Source: Persicitalea sp963716085
GTDB lineage: Bacteria; Bacteroidota; Bacteroidia; Cytophagales; Spirosomataceae
Direction of reading: 5' to 3'
Length of the DNA stretch: 64,000 bases
Assembly: GCA_963716085.1 (NCBI GenBank)
Contig: OY970288.1
Coordinates: 2,852,001 to 2,916,000 of the forward strand
The notes beneath the pieces were generated by a model, which made no database searches, was not told where the DNA came from, and saw only the letters and a list, made by a program, of their open reading frames with translations. The position numbers and the translations under genes were made by a program. Of this stretch, positions 25,809 to 33,408 are shown one piece after another. Positions within the stretch are counted from its first letter, which is position 1; every line of letters starts with the position of its first letter.

Positions 25809-27524
25809 TTAAATATTCTTCTTCTTCAACTCACTCACCGCGAAATCGGCGGCGCGGGCGGTCAGGGCCATGTAGGTCAGCGAGGGATTGACGCAGGAGG
25901 CCGAGGTCATGCAGGCCCCGTCGGTCACAAAGACATTGGGTACGCCATGTACCTGGTTGTTGGCGTTCAAGACCGAAGTCTTGGGGTCGCGGCCCATGCG
26001 GGCGGTACCCATCTCGTGGATCGCCATACCCAGGAACGACTCGCCCTTGTTGATGCGGACGTTCTTCACCCCCGCCGCTTCGAGCATTTCGGCGGCGTCG
26101 TTTTGCATGTCCTCGCGCATCTTGAACTCGTTTTCGTGGTACTCGCCGTCAAAAACCACCAGCGGCATTCCCCACTTATCCTTGTCGTTTTTGTCGAGAT
26201 ACATTTTGTTGTCGTAGTAGGGCAAAGTTTCTCCGAAACCACCCAGGCCCATGCTCCACGGTCCTGGTTGGGTGGCCTCCTCCTTGTAGTCGGCCCCGAA
26301 GCTGAGTTCGGCCACGTTGTGCATCCAGTTGCCGCGCCGTCCGCCGCCCTGGTAACCGAAGCCGCGCAGGTAGTCGCGCTTATCGTTGCCGATGTTGCGG
26401 TAGCGCGGAATATAAATACCGTTGTTGCGACGTCCGTAATAATATTTGTCCAAATCGCCTTCCCACTGCCCGCCCGCTCCGGTGCGGAAGTGGTGGTCCA
26501 TGAGGTTGTGGCCCAATTGCTCGGAGTCGTTGCCCAGTCCATTGGGAAAGCGGTTGGAGGTGGAATTGAGCAAAATAGCCGTGGACGCCATCGCCGAAGC
26601 GCACACAAAAACGATTTTGGCATGATACACCCGCACGTCCATCGAGACAGAATCCACCACCCGCACGCCCGTGGCGCGCTTCGTGTTTTCGTCATAAATC
26701 AGGTTGGTCACCACCGAATCGGGCCGCAGCGTGAGCAGCCCGGTTTTGGCAGCAGGCGGCAGGGTGCACGATTGCGTACTGAAATACGCGCCGTACGGAC
26801 ACCCCAAATTGCACTTGGCGCGGTACTGGCAGGGCGCACGGCCCACGCCGAGTTGCTCCTTGCGCGCTTCGGAAAGGTTGGCCACGCGACCGATCGTCAT
26901 GTTGCGGCCGGGAAAGTTCTTTTCGATGCGCTTGCGCACCTCTTTCTCCACGCAAAACATATCCATCGGCGGCAGAAAATCGCTGTCGGGCAGTTGGGGA
27001 AGGCCCAGCTTTTCACCCGAAATACCCACGTGCTTTTCCACGTAAGAATACCAGGGCGCGATGTCCTTATAGCGGATCGGCCAGTCCACGGCGATGCCTT
27101 CTTTGACGTTGGCCTCGAAGTCGATGTCCGACCAGCGGTACGACTGCCGCCCCCAAAGAATCGACTTGCCGCCCACGATGTTGGGGCGGTACCAGTCGAA
27201 GCGCCTTACCTCCTTATACATCGAGTCGGCGTCGTCCATCCAGTAGCTTTCCGTCATCTCGTTGTAAGGATAATCGCGCGAAAGCTTGGGATGTGAGGCG
27301 ACCTGCTCGGTGGTCAGCTTGCCGTTGTAGCGAAATTCCCAGGGCGGCTTAGTGGCGTTCTCATAGTCGGTGACGTGGTCGAGTTTACGCCCACGCTCGA
27401 GCATGATCACTTTCAGGCCCTTTTCGGTAAGTTCCTTAGCGGCCCAACCGCCCGTTACTCCCGAGCCAATCACGATGGCATCGTAGGTGTTTTCCTTGGT
27501 GGCTTTTGTGTTTAGGTAGGACAT
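25809..27524 (-). CDS. GMC-family oxidoreductase, copy A
   Basis: This 571-aa protein has the same length and motif set as copy B: YDAIVIGSGVTGGWAAKEL, RAKCNLGCPYGAYFSTQSC, MAIHEMGTARMG, NPSLTYMALTARA. Most of the protein can be aligned by eye without gaps; divergence is concentrated near residues 65-110 and in the C-terminal third. It is first in the apparent three-gene unit copy A, subunit 3, copy B. The pattern points to gene duplication with later substrate divergence. Confidence 0.92.
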   Translation of the reverse strand: MSYLNTKATKENTYDAIVIGSGVTGGWAAKELTEKGLKVIMLERGRKLDHVTDYENATKPPWEFRYNGKLTTEQVASHPKLSRDYPYNEMTESYWMDDADSMYKEVRRFDWYRPNIVGGKSILWGRQSYRWSDIDFEANVKEGIAVDWPIRYKDIAPWYSYVEKHVGISGEKLGLPQLPDSDFLPPMDMFCVEKEVRKRIEKNFPGRNMTIGRVANLSEARKEQLGVGRAPCQYRAKCNLGCPYGAYFSTQSCTLPPAAKTGLLTLRPDSVVTNLIYDENTKRATGVRVVDSVSMDVRVYHAKIVFVCASAMASTAILLNSTSNRFPNGLGNDSEQLGHNLMDHHFRTGAGGQWEGDLDKYYYGRRNNGIYIPRYRNIGNDKRDYLRGFGYQGGGRRGNWMHNVAELSFGADYKEEATQPGPWSMGLGGFGETLPYYDNKMYLDKNDKDKWGMPLVVFDGEYHENEFKMREDMQNDAAEMLEAAGVKNVRINKGESFLGMAIHEMGTARMGRDPKTSVLNANNQVHGVPNVFVTDGACMTSASCVNPSLTYMALTARAADFAVSELKKKNI

Positions 27525-27600
27525 TTTTTGTTGATTTGTGTAATCGTGTAATCGTTGAACTGATGTTAATGTGTCAAATAGCCAACTCTGAACTCTGAAC

Positions 27601-27616
27601 CGCCCGGCGGCCCGGT
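27601..27616. repeat. GC-rich palindromic insert inside an AACTCTG repeat
   Basis: The spacer reads AACTCTGAACTCTGAAC, then 16 nt of GC-rich sequence (CGCCCGGCGGCCCGGT), then CTGAAC, as if a tandem CTGAACT repeat had been split. On the minus strand the insert reads GGGCCGCCGGGCGGTTCA, differing at one base from the insert at 39869-39886. Confidence 0.6.
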
Positions 27617-27637
27617 CTGAACTAAAATAGACGATAG

Positions 27638-29116
27638 TTAACGACTGGACCCCTGATTTCTGATTTTTTCCAACCGCGTTTCGAGTTCCTTTGCTTTAGC
27701 GGGGTACTTTTTGGATAAATCTTTCGCCTCGCCGGGGTCGGTTTTCAGGTTATAGAGCTGTCCGGTGGCCTGGCCCGGTTGCGGCTCTACCCGCTTGGGT
27801 GGTGTAAAACCGCCCGAACCGAGGGCCTCGATATACTTCCAGTCACCTTCCCGCAGGGCCAGCATCCCGTCGCCCGACTGGTGGATAATGGATTCTCGCA
27901 CGGGCTGCGTACTTTTCCCAGACCAGACGGGCCAGAAGTTAAAACTATCCTCGGCGGTACTTTTGTTCAAAGATGCGTCCACGATATCTGCCACCGATGC
28001 GAAAACATCCGTCAGACACAGCGCTTGGTCGGTCTGCGAGCCGGGCTTGATATGGCCCGGCCACTTGACGAAGAATGGCTCGCGGTGTCCGCCTTCGTAG
28101 ATGTCGGCCTTCATGCCGCGCCAGTTGGCGTTGGAGCGGTGGTTGAACTGGTCGATTTCGGGCTGCCGCCAGTAGGCTCCGTTGTCGGAGGTGAACACGA
28201 TGAGGGTACTTTCGGATAAATTCAGGCGATCCAGTAGCGCCACGATGCGGCCCACGGCGGCATCGGTCTGGGCCACAAAATCGCCGTACAGGCCCACGTC
28301 GGAACTACCTTTGAAAGGAGCTACGGGTACCCAGGGCGTGTGAGGCGAGTTGAGCGGAAAGTACAGGAAGAAAGGTTTGTCTTTGTTTTCCTGAATAAAA
28401 CCTTCGGCCTCGTTCACGAAGGTCGGCAGCGTATTTTCGATGGTGAAATCCTGCGCGATGACCCCACCGCGGTGGAAGCGGTTGATGTGGCGGCCTTCGG
28501 TGAGTTCCGGCTCGCCCTCATAGGGCTGCATGGGAAGACCAAGTACCTTACCATTCTTGACAAAACAATACGGCTCCATGTCCAGCGAAGCCGGAATGAT
28601 AAAAGAGTAATCGAAGCCCGCCAGTTTGGGGCCGGGGGCATTTTTGTTAAAATCCACGTTGCTGCCGTCGGGATAGACACCGCCCTTGTCGGCCTTCTCA
28701 CCCGTTTTACTAGTCTGCCAGTCGAGGCCCAGGTGCCACTTGCCGACGCAGGCGGTTTGGTAACCCTGCTTTTTTAGCATGGAAGCGATGGTTTCGCGAC
28801 CCTCTTCAAGCAATGGCTCTGAATAGCCGTGAAGTACCCCTTGCTTCATGCGCGACCGCCACGAGTAACGGCCCGTGAGCAGGGCATAGCGCGTGGGTGT
28901 GCAGACCGCCGAGGGTGAATGCGCGTTGGTAAAGCTCATACCCGACCGCGCCAGGGCGTCGATGTTCGGAGTTTTGGTCTTGGCCTCGGGATTCAGGTAG
29001 CCGACATCTCCGTACCCCAGGTCATCAGCCAGAATGACGATGACGTTGGGCTGCTGTTTTTGGGCGAAAACGTAGGGCGAGACGAAGAGAAGAAGAACGA
29101 GTAACAGGAATCTCAT
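27638..29116 (-). CDS. secreted sulfatase (formylglycine-dependent)
   Basis: A signal peptide (MRFLLLVLLLFVSPYVFAQ) precedes a type I sulfatase. PNVIVILADDLGYGD supplies metal-binding Asp residues, and AVCTPTRYALLTGRY contains the CxPxR sequence whose Cys is converted to formylglycine. VGKWHLG and FTSDNGAYW complete the active site. With 492 aa it fits arylsulfatase-A-like enzymes that remove sulfate from glycans or aryl esters. No anaerobic or aerobic maturase is visible nearby. Confidence 0.92.
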   Translation of the reverse strand: MRFLLLVLLLFVSPYVFAQKQQPNVIVILADDLGYGDVGYLNPEAKTKTPNIDALARSGMSFTNAHSPSAVCTPTRYALLTGRYSWRSRMKQGVLHGYSEPLLEEGRETIASMLKKQGYQTACVGKWHLGLDWQTSKTGEKADKGGVYPDGSNVDFNKNAPGPKLAGFDYSFIIPASLDMEPYCFVKNGKVLGLPMQPYEGEPELTEGRHINRFHRGGVIAQDFTIENTLPTFVNEAEGFIQENKDKPFFLYFPLNSPHTPWVPVAPFKGSSDVGLYGDFVAQTDAAVGRIVALLDRLNLSESTLIVFTSDNGAYWRQPEIDQFNHRSNANWRGMKADIYEGGHREPFFVKWPGHIKPGSQTDQALCLTDVFASVADIVDASLNKSTAEDSFNFWPVWSGKSTQPVRESIIHQSGDGMLALREGDWKYIEALGSGGFTPPKRVEPQPGQATGQLYNLKTDPGEAKDLSKKYPAKAKELETRLEKIRNQGSSR

Positions 29117-29206
29117 AAAAGGAAAAGTCGACTGAAAACGGTTTGACGCTCAATTTAGCTATTTTTGCTACTTCAATAAACACAAACTATCCCAAAACTA
29201 CTTGCT

Positions 29207-30328
29207 TTGAACGCTACCCCTAACACCGATCTCTGGTACAAAATCCGAAACCCAGAGAAGGTACTTTCGCCAGGATTACTGATTTATAAAGACCGGGTGG
29301 CCGACAATATCAGGGCTATGGTCGAAATCGCGGGCGATCCGAAGCGACTGGTGCCGCACGTCAAGACGCACAAAATGGCGGAGGTCGTGCAGATGCAGCT
29401 GGACGCGGGAATTACAAAATTCAAGTGCGCCACCATCGCCGAGGCCGAGCTATTGGCCGACACCGGAGCCAAGTGGATTTTGATTGCCTACCAGTTGGTG
29501 GGGCCAAACGTGCAGCGGCTGTTTGCCTTGCGGGCAAAGTACCCCGCCGTGCATTTTGCTTCGCTGGTAGATTCGCTAGAATCGGCGCAGATGTTGAACG
29601 AACGGGCCAAGAAGAAAGTGGCGTCCGTTTTTATCGACGTCAACAACGGCATGAACCGCTCGGGGCACCCGGTGAACGACGACCTGCTCTTTCTATATAA
29701 AGAAATCAAAAAGCTACCTCAGCTCGACCTGCAAGGGCTGCACGTGTACGACGGGCATATCCACGACCGGGGTTTCGCCGAAAGAAAAAAGCACAGCGAT
29801 GCGGATTTTGCTCCCGTGGAGATACTTCGGGACAAGTTGGTACACGAAGGCTTCGCCGCGCCGATGGTTATCGCCGGAGGTACGCCGACTTTCAACGTTC
29901 ACGCGCTGCGCGAGGGTATCTTTCTGAGTCCCGGTACCTGCCCGCTTTGGGATTGGGGCTACGGCGATGCCTATAAAGACCAGCCTTTTCAGCCCGCTGC
30001 CCTGCTTGCCACCCGAGTCATTTCCAAGCCCACCAAGGGCGTCGTTACGGTGGATCTCGGCCATAAAGCCGTTTCCGCCGAAAACCCAATCGACCGCCGC
30101 TTCAAGGTTTTGAACCTGGAAAACTACGAGGTACTTAGCCAAAGCGAGGAACATGGCGTGATTAAGGTGAAAGATTGGGAAGCCGTACAGATCGGAGATT
30201 TCCTCTACGCCCTCCCCTACCACATCTGCCCCACAGTGGCGTTGCACGAGACGGCGGCGGTGGTTGAAAACGAGCGCGTGACGGACGAATGGAACGTAAG
30301 GGCGCGACGGCGGCGGATTACATTGTGA
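29207..30328 (+). CDS. D-threonine aldolase-like PLP enzyme (DSD1/D-TA family)
   Basis: The 373-aa protein belongs to the fold-III alanine-racemase-like PLP enzymes. The PLP lysine lies in LVPHVKTHKMAEVV; GGTPTFN binds phosphate, and the C-terminal LPYHICPTVALHE supplies the metal-binding His and Cys of D-threonine aldolase/D-serine dehydratase. The start is a TTG at 29207, because homology begins with TDLWYKIRNPEKVLSPGLLIY. A D-amino-acid role would fit the decayed D-aminoacylase at 20.7-22.3 kb. Confidence 0.9.
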   Translation: MNATPNTDLWYKIRNPEKVLSPGLLIYKDRVADNIRAMVEIAGDPKRLVPHVKTHKMAEVVQMQLDAGITKFKCATIAEAELLADTGAKWILIAYQLVGPNVQRLFALRAKYPAVHFASLVDSLESAQMLNERAKKKVASVFIDVNNGMNRSGHPVNDDLLFLYKEIKKLPQLDLQGLHVYDGHIHDRGFAERKKHSDADFAPVEILRDKLVHEGFAAPMVIAGGTPTFNVHALREGIFLSPGTCPLWDWGYGDAYKDQPFQPAALLATRVISKPTKGVVTVDLGHKAVSAENPIDRRFKVLNLENYEVLSQSEEHGVIKVKDWEAVQIGDFLYALPYHICPTVALHETAAVVENERVTDEWNVRARRRRITL

Positions 30329-30394
30329 GTTAATGACGCCATGAATCTTGATTTTTCTATCTTACCGATAAAGTCTACCTAAATCTCTTTTATC

Positions 30395-30898
30395 ATGAGT
30401 TCAATGCATGTCCTGGCCCATTTTTATGATGAGCATAACGCCGAAAATTTAAAGAACACGCTGATCCATGTGATAAGGGAAGTCAAGAAGCTTTCCTTGA
30501 AGGAAGAGTTCGTGCGTGAATACAGCAAGGAAGGGTTCAAGCGGCTACTGGTTTTTATTAAAGAACTCGAAGCCGATGCCGAAACGGCGCGGAGGATTAA
30601 CAAGTACGACGACGAAACGGAGGTCATTCCCGATGCGTTGATAGCGAAATACCGCTTGATCATCAAACGGGCCCACGAATTTTATGCCTGGGATCATTCC
30701 CTATGGCATTACAAATCACTCATCTACTACACCCACGCCTGGACCATCACGCCCAACTTTCAGCGCGCCGAACCCACAGCTCGCTACAAAGCGATGCGAG
30801 ACATTAGTAACCTGGCAAATTTTTTGTCTTCTTTTCAGGAGGGTGTACTTGCTGAAACCATCAACTTCAGGGACTGGCTGTTGGTGTCGCAAAACTAA
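30395..30898 (+). CDS. hypothetical protein
   Basis: The 167-aa protein is predicted mostly helical, with basic and acidic stretches (HVIREVKKLSLKEEF, LIIKRAHEFYAWDHSLWHY) and no signal peptide or membrane helix. I do not recognise the family. It has a free-standing position between the PLP enzyme and the regulator at 30922, with base composition like its neighbours, so it is probably a resident gene. Confidence 0.75.
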   Translation: MSSMHVLAHFYDEHNAENLKNTLIHVIREVKKLSLKEEFVREYSKEGFKRLLVFIKELEADAETARRINKYDDETEVIPDALIAKYRLIIKRAHEFYAWDHSLWHYKSLIYYTHAWTITPNFQRAEPTARYKAMRDISNLANFLSSFQEGVLAETINFRDWLLVSQN

Positions 30899-30921
30899 CT
30901 GACTGCCAACCGTCGAGCTGT

Positions 30922-31221
30922 TTACCTCCGTCCCCGCACCAAAGCTTCCAGAGCATCCAGGTGTTCGGTAAATGCTTTCTTGCCCTGCCGGGTGGCCAGG
31001 TAGGTCGTCAGCGGCTTGCGCCCGACAAACTGCTTCTCGACTTCCAGAAATCCCAGTTCTTCCAGGGCACGCAGGTGCGAGGCCAAGTTGCCATCGGTGA
31101 GTTGAAGTAGTTCCTTCAATTCATTGAAACTCACCGCCTCATTTACCACCAACACCGACATCAAGCCCAGCCTGACTTTGCTCTCGAAGACCTTATTGAA
31201 TTTCTCTAGCCAAGTAATCAT
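30922..31221 (-). CDS. winged-helix transcriptional regulator (ArsR/MarR-like)
   Basis: I start at ATG 31221 (MITWLEKFNKVFES), as the upstream in-frame part (to 31272) is repeat sequence. The 99-aa product has a winged helix: RLGLMSVLVVNEAVSFNELKELL, recognition helix DGNLASHLRALEELGFLEV, and wing KQFVGRKPLTTYLAT. Such small regulators in Bacteroidota commonly accompany a membrane protein gene, as here (31279-31908), and probably control it. Confidence 0.87.
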   Translation of the reverse strand: MITWLEKFNKVFESKVRLGLMSVLVVNEAVSFNELKELLQLTDGNLASHLRALEELGFLEVEKQFVGRKPLTTYLATRQGKKAFTEHLDALEALVRGRR

Positions 31222-31254
31222 CAATTTGGAATTAGTGAATGTCGGAATGTCGGA

Positions 31255-31268
31255 CGCCCCGCCATCCC
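31255..31268. repeat. GC-rich insert between AATGTCGG and ACATTCC repeats
   Basis: GAATGTCGGA is followed by CGCCCCGCCATCCC and then ACATTCCAAATT. Without the insert the flanks would form a short inverted repeat, as in the related spacer at 31912-32040. GCCATCCC recurs in the insert of the decorated tRNA-Thr half at 33260-33325. Confidence 0.5.
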
Positions 31269-31278
31269 ACATTCCAAA

Positions 31279-31908
31279 TTATTTTTCGTTCCGAAAATGC
31301 ATTAAGGCCCCATAAAATATGTGCAGGAAGCCAAAGCCTATAATCCAGATGAGGAACAGCCACGCGTAGCTGTTGACGAACATGGCGACGCAGCCCAGGA
31401 CTATTTCGGTGATGCCCAGGTAGGTGACTTCTTTCCAGGTGTGCTTGCCGGCGTTGATGAGGGCCAGGCCGTAAAAAATCAGCGTGCTCGGAAACACGAG
31501 CATGATCGCTCCCCGGACCAGCAGCGCCACGCAGAAAATGCCGCCCGCCGCCAAGGGCGCAGCCATGCTGACGAGCAACCTCTGGGAGGCCGCGTTCCAG
31601 ACGCTCACGCCCCGGCGGTAGGCTTTGCGAGCCGTGAGGACGATGACCAGCGTCAGCGACCCCACCAACACGCACAGGCTGTCCAGAAAAAGAAACAAGG
31701 CCATCTCTTGCCGATGACCGGGCCGCAGGTTCCCGTAGGCCGAGCCATCCTGGAGCATCCAGGCGGTTTGGTACTGATAGTACGCCGCTCCTGCGCCCAA
31801 CAAGGCAATCACCCCAATCGCGATACCCGACAACCCGCTCAGCGACAAAAACTTCGTGGAACGCTCCATGAGGCTCCTGATCTCCCGCAACTCGTGTAGT
31901 GGCTCCAT
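31279..31908 (-). CDS. multi-spanning membrane protein paired with the winged-helix regulator
   Basis: The 209-aa protein has about five or six hydrophobic helices (FLSLSGLSGIAIGVIALLGA, LFLFLDSLCVLVGSLTLVIV, AAPLAAGGIFCVALLV, YLGITEIVLGCVAMFVNS, LFLIWIIGFGFLHIFYG). The N-terminus ELREIRSLMERSTKF is a cytoplasmic helix common to this pair type. It lies directly upstream of the regulator gene. Function is unknown. Confidence 0.8.
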   Translation of the reverse strand: MEPLHELREIRSLMERSTKFLSLSGLSGIAIGVIALLGAGAAYYQYQTAWMLQDGSAYGNLRPGHRQEMALFLFLDSLCVLVGSLTLVIVLTARKAYRRGVSVWNAASQRLLVSMAAPLAAGGIFCVALLVRGAIMLVFPSTLIFYGLALINAGKHTWKEVTYLGITEIVLGCVAMFVNSYAWLFLIWIIGFGFLHIFYGALMHFRNEK

Positions 31909-31926
31909 TATTAATTTGGAATTAGT

Positions 31927-31961
31927 GAATGTCGGAATGTCGGAATGTCGGAATGTCGGAA
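31927..31961. repeat. tandem GAATGTCG repeat, four copies
   Basis: Four consecutive 8-bp GAATGTCG units lie in the spacer between two membrane-protein genes, followed by ATTCCAACATTCC words in the opposite sense at 32020-32035. The same unit occurs twice at 31237-31252. Confidence 0.8.
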
Positions 31962-32046
31962 TAAGATAAATTGATAATTTGGATGCTTGGAAATCAAGAG
32001 TTTAATATTCCAAATTCACTCATTCCAACATTCCAAATTAGTTGGT

Positions 32047-32730
32047 TCACTCATTAATTTCATACCGCCTAAGTTCATAGTAAGCATAAAACGCTACGTA
32101 CACCAGCAGCAACGTAAAGGTAAACGCGACCGTAAGCTGCCGTGCGAGCGGATTGTGCGCACTGACCCATATCCCCCAACCGAGGGCCATGGGATTAGTC
32201 AGGATGTCCCAACTGTTCCAGCGGCCGTAACGGCCCAGGTAAATCCCGAAGGCTACCAGGCCCGACGAGGCCAGCACACCCAGCCACGCCAGCAGTGAGC
32301 CGTGCCTGCCTTTCACTAATTTATGAATGATGTACCACGAATAAATTCCCGATAACAGGCCCGTCATGGCGAAGCTAAAAAACATCAACGAGTCGTACCA
32401 GATGGTGGACGGGTCGGCCTGCTTGATGTGCATGAGGTCGGTGATCATATAGTAGGAGTTCGGGACCAGGAGCAGCCACAGCGCCAGTCCGGCGAGGCGG
32501 GGCAGCAACGGCAGACGCCTCAGTCCGTCGAGTTCGTAGATAGCCTTGGCGACCAGCAGCGGCAGCAGGGCCAGGAACAAGTTCCAGATCATGAAGGAGT
32601 AACTGCCATTGTGGGTGGCGATGACCCGAAATACCCACAGACTCACGCTCATCCCGGATACGATGCCCAGCAGCAGTAGTTTTGGATTCCGGTAGATGTA
32701 ACGGAGGAGACAAGGTACGGTGATTTCCAT
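32047..32730 (-). CDS. DUF1361 membrane protein
   Basis: The 227-aa protein has about seven hydrophobic helices and DUF1361 landmarks: FMIWNLFLALLPLLVAK, LLLVPNSYYMITDLMHI and YDSLMFFSFAMTGLLSG, plus GRYGRWNSWDIL near residue 165. The family function is unknown. It is separate from the regulator/membrane pair by a repeat-filled spacer of about 140 bp. Confidence 0.88.
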   Translation of the reverse strand: MEITVPCLLRYIYRNPKLLLLGIVSGMSVSLWVFRVIATHNGSYSFMIWNLFLALLPLLVAKAIYELDGLRRLPLLPRLAGLALWLLLVPNSYYMITDLMHIKQADPSTIWYDSLMFFSFAMTGLLSGIYSWYIIHKLVKGRHGSLLAWLGVLASSGLVAFGIYLGRYGRWNSWDILTNPMALGWGIWVSAHNPLARQLTVAFTFTLLLVYVAFYAYYELRRYEINE

Positions 32731-32904
32731 AGCAGCTTTGTTTGATTGAAAGTACTTTGTGATGCAAAGTAGGAAAGAAAAAATTTAGTGCGCAAGGGTT
32801 GCGCACTGAATTTTTCAAGATGATTTCGCTAACTGCCTATGGGCTATCACTTATGATTAAGGATCATAACGTGGTCTTTGATTCAGAACTCTCTTGCCGT
32901 CAAT

Positions 32905-32936
32905 GAAAAAAACACCTAGCAGTTTACTGCTAAGTG
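32905..32936 (-). terminator. intrinsic terminator after the decorated tRNA-Thr copy
   Basis: On the minus strand CACTTAGCAGT pairs with ACTGCTAGGTG around AA and is followed by seven T residues. It lies 15 bp beyond the 3' end of the tRNA-Thr-like copy at 32951-33070, so that copy has its own terminator, distinct in sequence from that of the intact gene. Confidence 0.85.
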
Positions 32937-32950
32937 CTTAACTTAAACGA

Positions 32951-33070
32951 GTCTCCAGTCGGGATCGAACCGGCCGACGCTCGGGGGCTCGGGCCGTCCC
33001 GCAGGAGTGCCTGTCCAAAACGACCTGCTGATTACTACCGGGACGGCGTTCCGCTCAGTTGCCCTATCAG
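32951..33070 (-). pseudogene. tRNA-Thr pseudogene with two GC-rich inserts
   Basis: The minus strand retains much of tRNA-Thr: CAACTGA, GTAATCAGCAGGTCGTT and GTTCGATCCCGACTGGAGAC. The anticodon region is replaced by about 18 nt (33036-33053, containing GACGGCGTTCCG), and about 46 nt (32971-33016, containing CGGGCCGTCCCG and CTCGGGGGCTCGGG) sits in the T arm. The 5' acceptor and most of the D arm are lost. It is downstream of the intact tRNA-Thr, beyond that gene's terminator. Confidence 0.75.
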
Positions 33071-33072
33071 CG

Positions 33073-33107
33073 CAAAAAAAAAGCCCAAACTTTTCAGTCT
33101 GGGCTTT
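33073..33107 (-). terminator. intrinsic terminator of tRNA-Thr
   Basis: On the minus strand AAAGCCCAGACT pairs with AGTTTGGGCTTT around GAAA and is followed by a run of T residues. It starts 6 bp after the tRNA 3' end. Confidence 0.88.
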
Positions 33108-33112
33108 CAAAG

Positions 33113-33185
<73 letters not shown>

Positions 33186-33200
33186 GTTTCTTGGTATTTA

Positions 33201-33250
33201 CAGATCAGTTGCTCTATCGTAGCGACGAACCGCAGCTGAGCTATGGAGGC
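33201..33250 (-). pseudogene. 5' half of tRNA-Thr with a 16-nt insert in the D loop
   Basis: The minus strand reads GCCTCCATAGCTCAGCTG, then a 16-nt insert (33217-33232, CGGTTCGTCGCTACGA), then TAGAGCAACTGATCTG, and then leaves tRNA sequence after the anticodon stem. The insert takes the place of one G of GGTAGAGC. Its CGGTTCGTCG start is shared with the inserts in the tRNA-Pro copies. Confidence 0.75.
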
Positions 33251-33259
33251 TTATTATTT

Positions 33260-33325
33260 CAAATCAGTAGCTCTATCGGGCGGGGCGGGCCATCCCGCGC
33301 CGAACCGCAGCTGAGCTATGGAGGC
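33260..33325 (-). pseudogene. 5' half of tRNA-Thr with a 32-nt insert in the D loop
   Basis: It has the same layout as the neighbouring half: GCCTCCATAGCTCAGCTG, insert at 33276-33307, then TAGAGCTACTGATTTG. The insert begins CGGTTCG, ends CGA, and can fold through CGGGATGGCCCG. It is at the same tRNA position as the insert at 33217-33232 but twice as long. Confidence 0.75.
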
Positions 33326-33408
33326 GATTAATTGTGGGGCAAAAGTAGTACTTGAAAATAAGCAGCGCAACTAAATTGATAAAATATTTTACTGCGCTGC
33401 GCAATTAA

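Noticed and set aside
25947..27296. 449-codon plus-strand ORF opposite GMC copy A
   Set aside because: Antisense of a conserved GC-rich gene, rich in His/Val/Arg, a usual shadow pattern.
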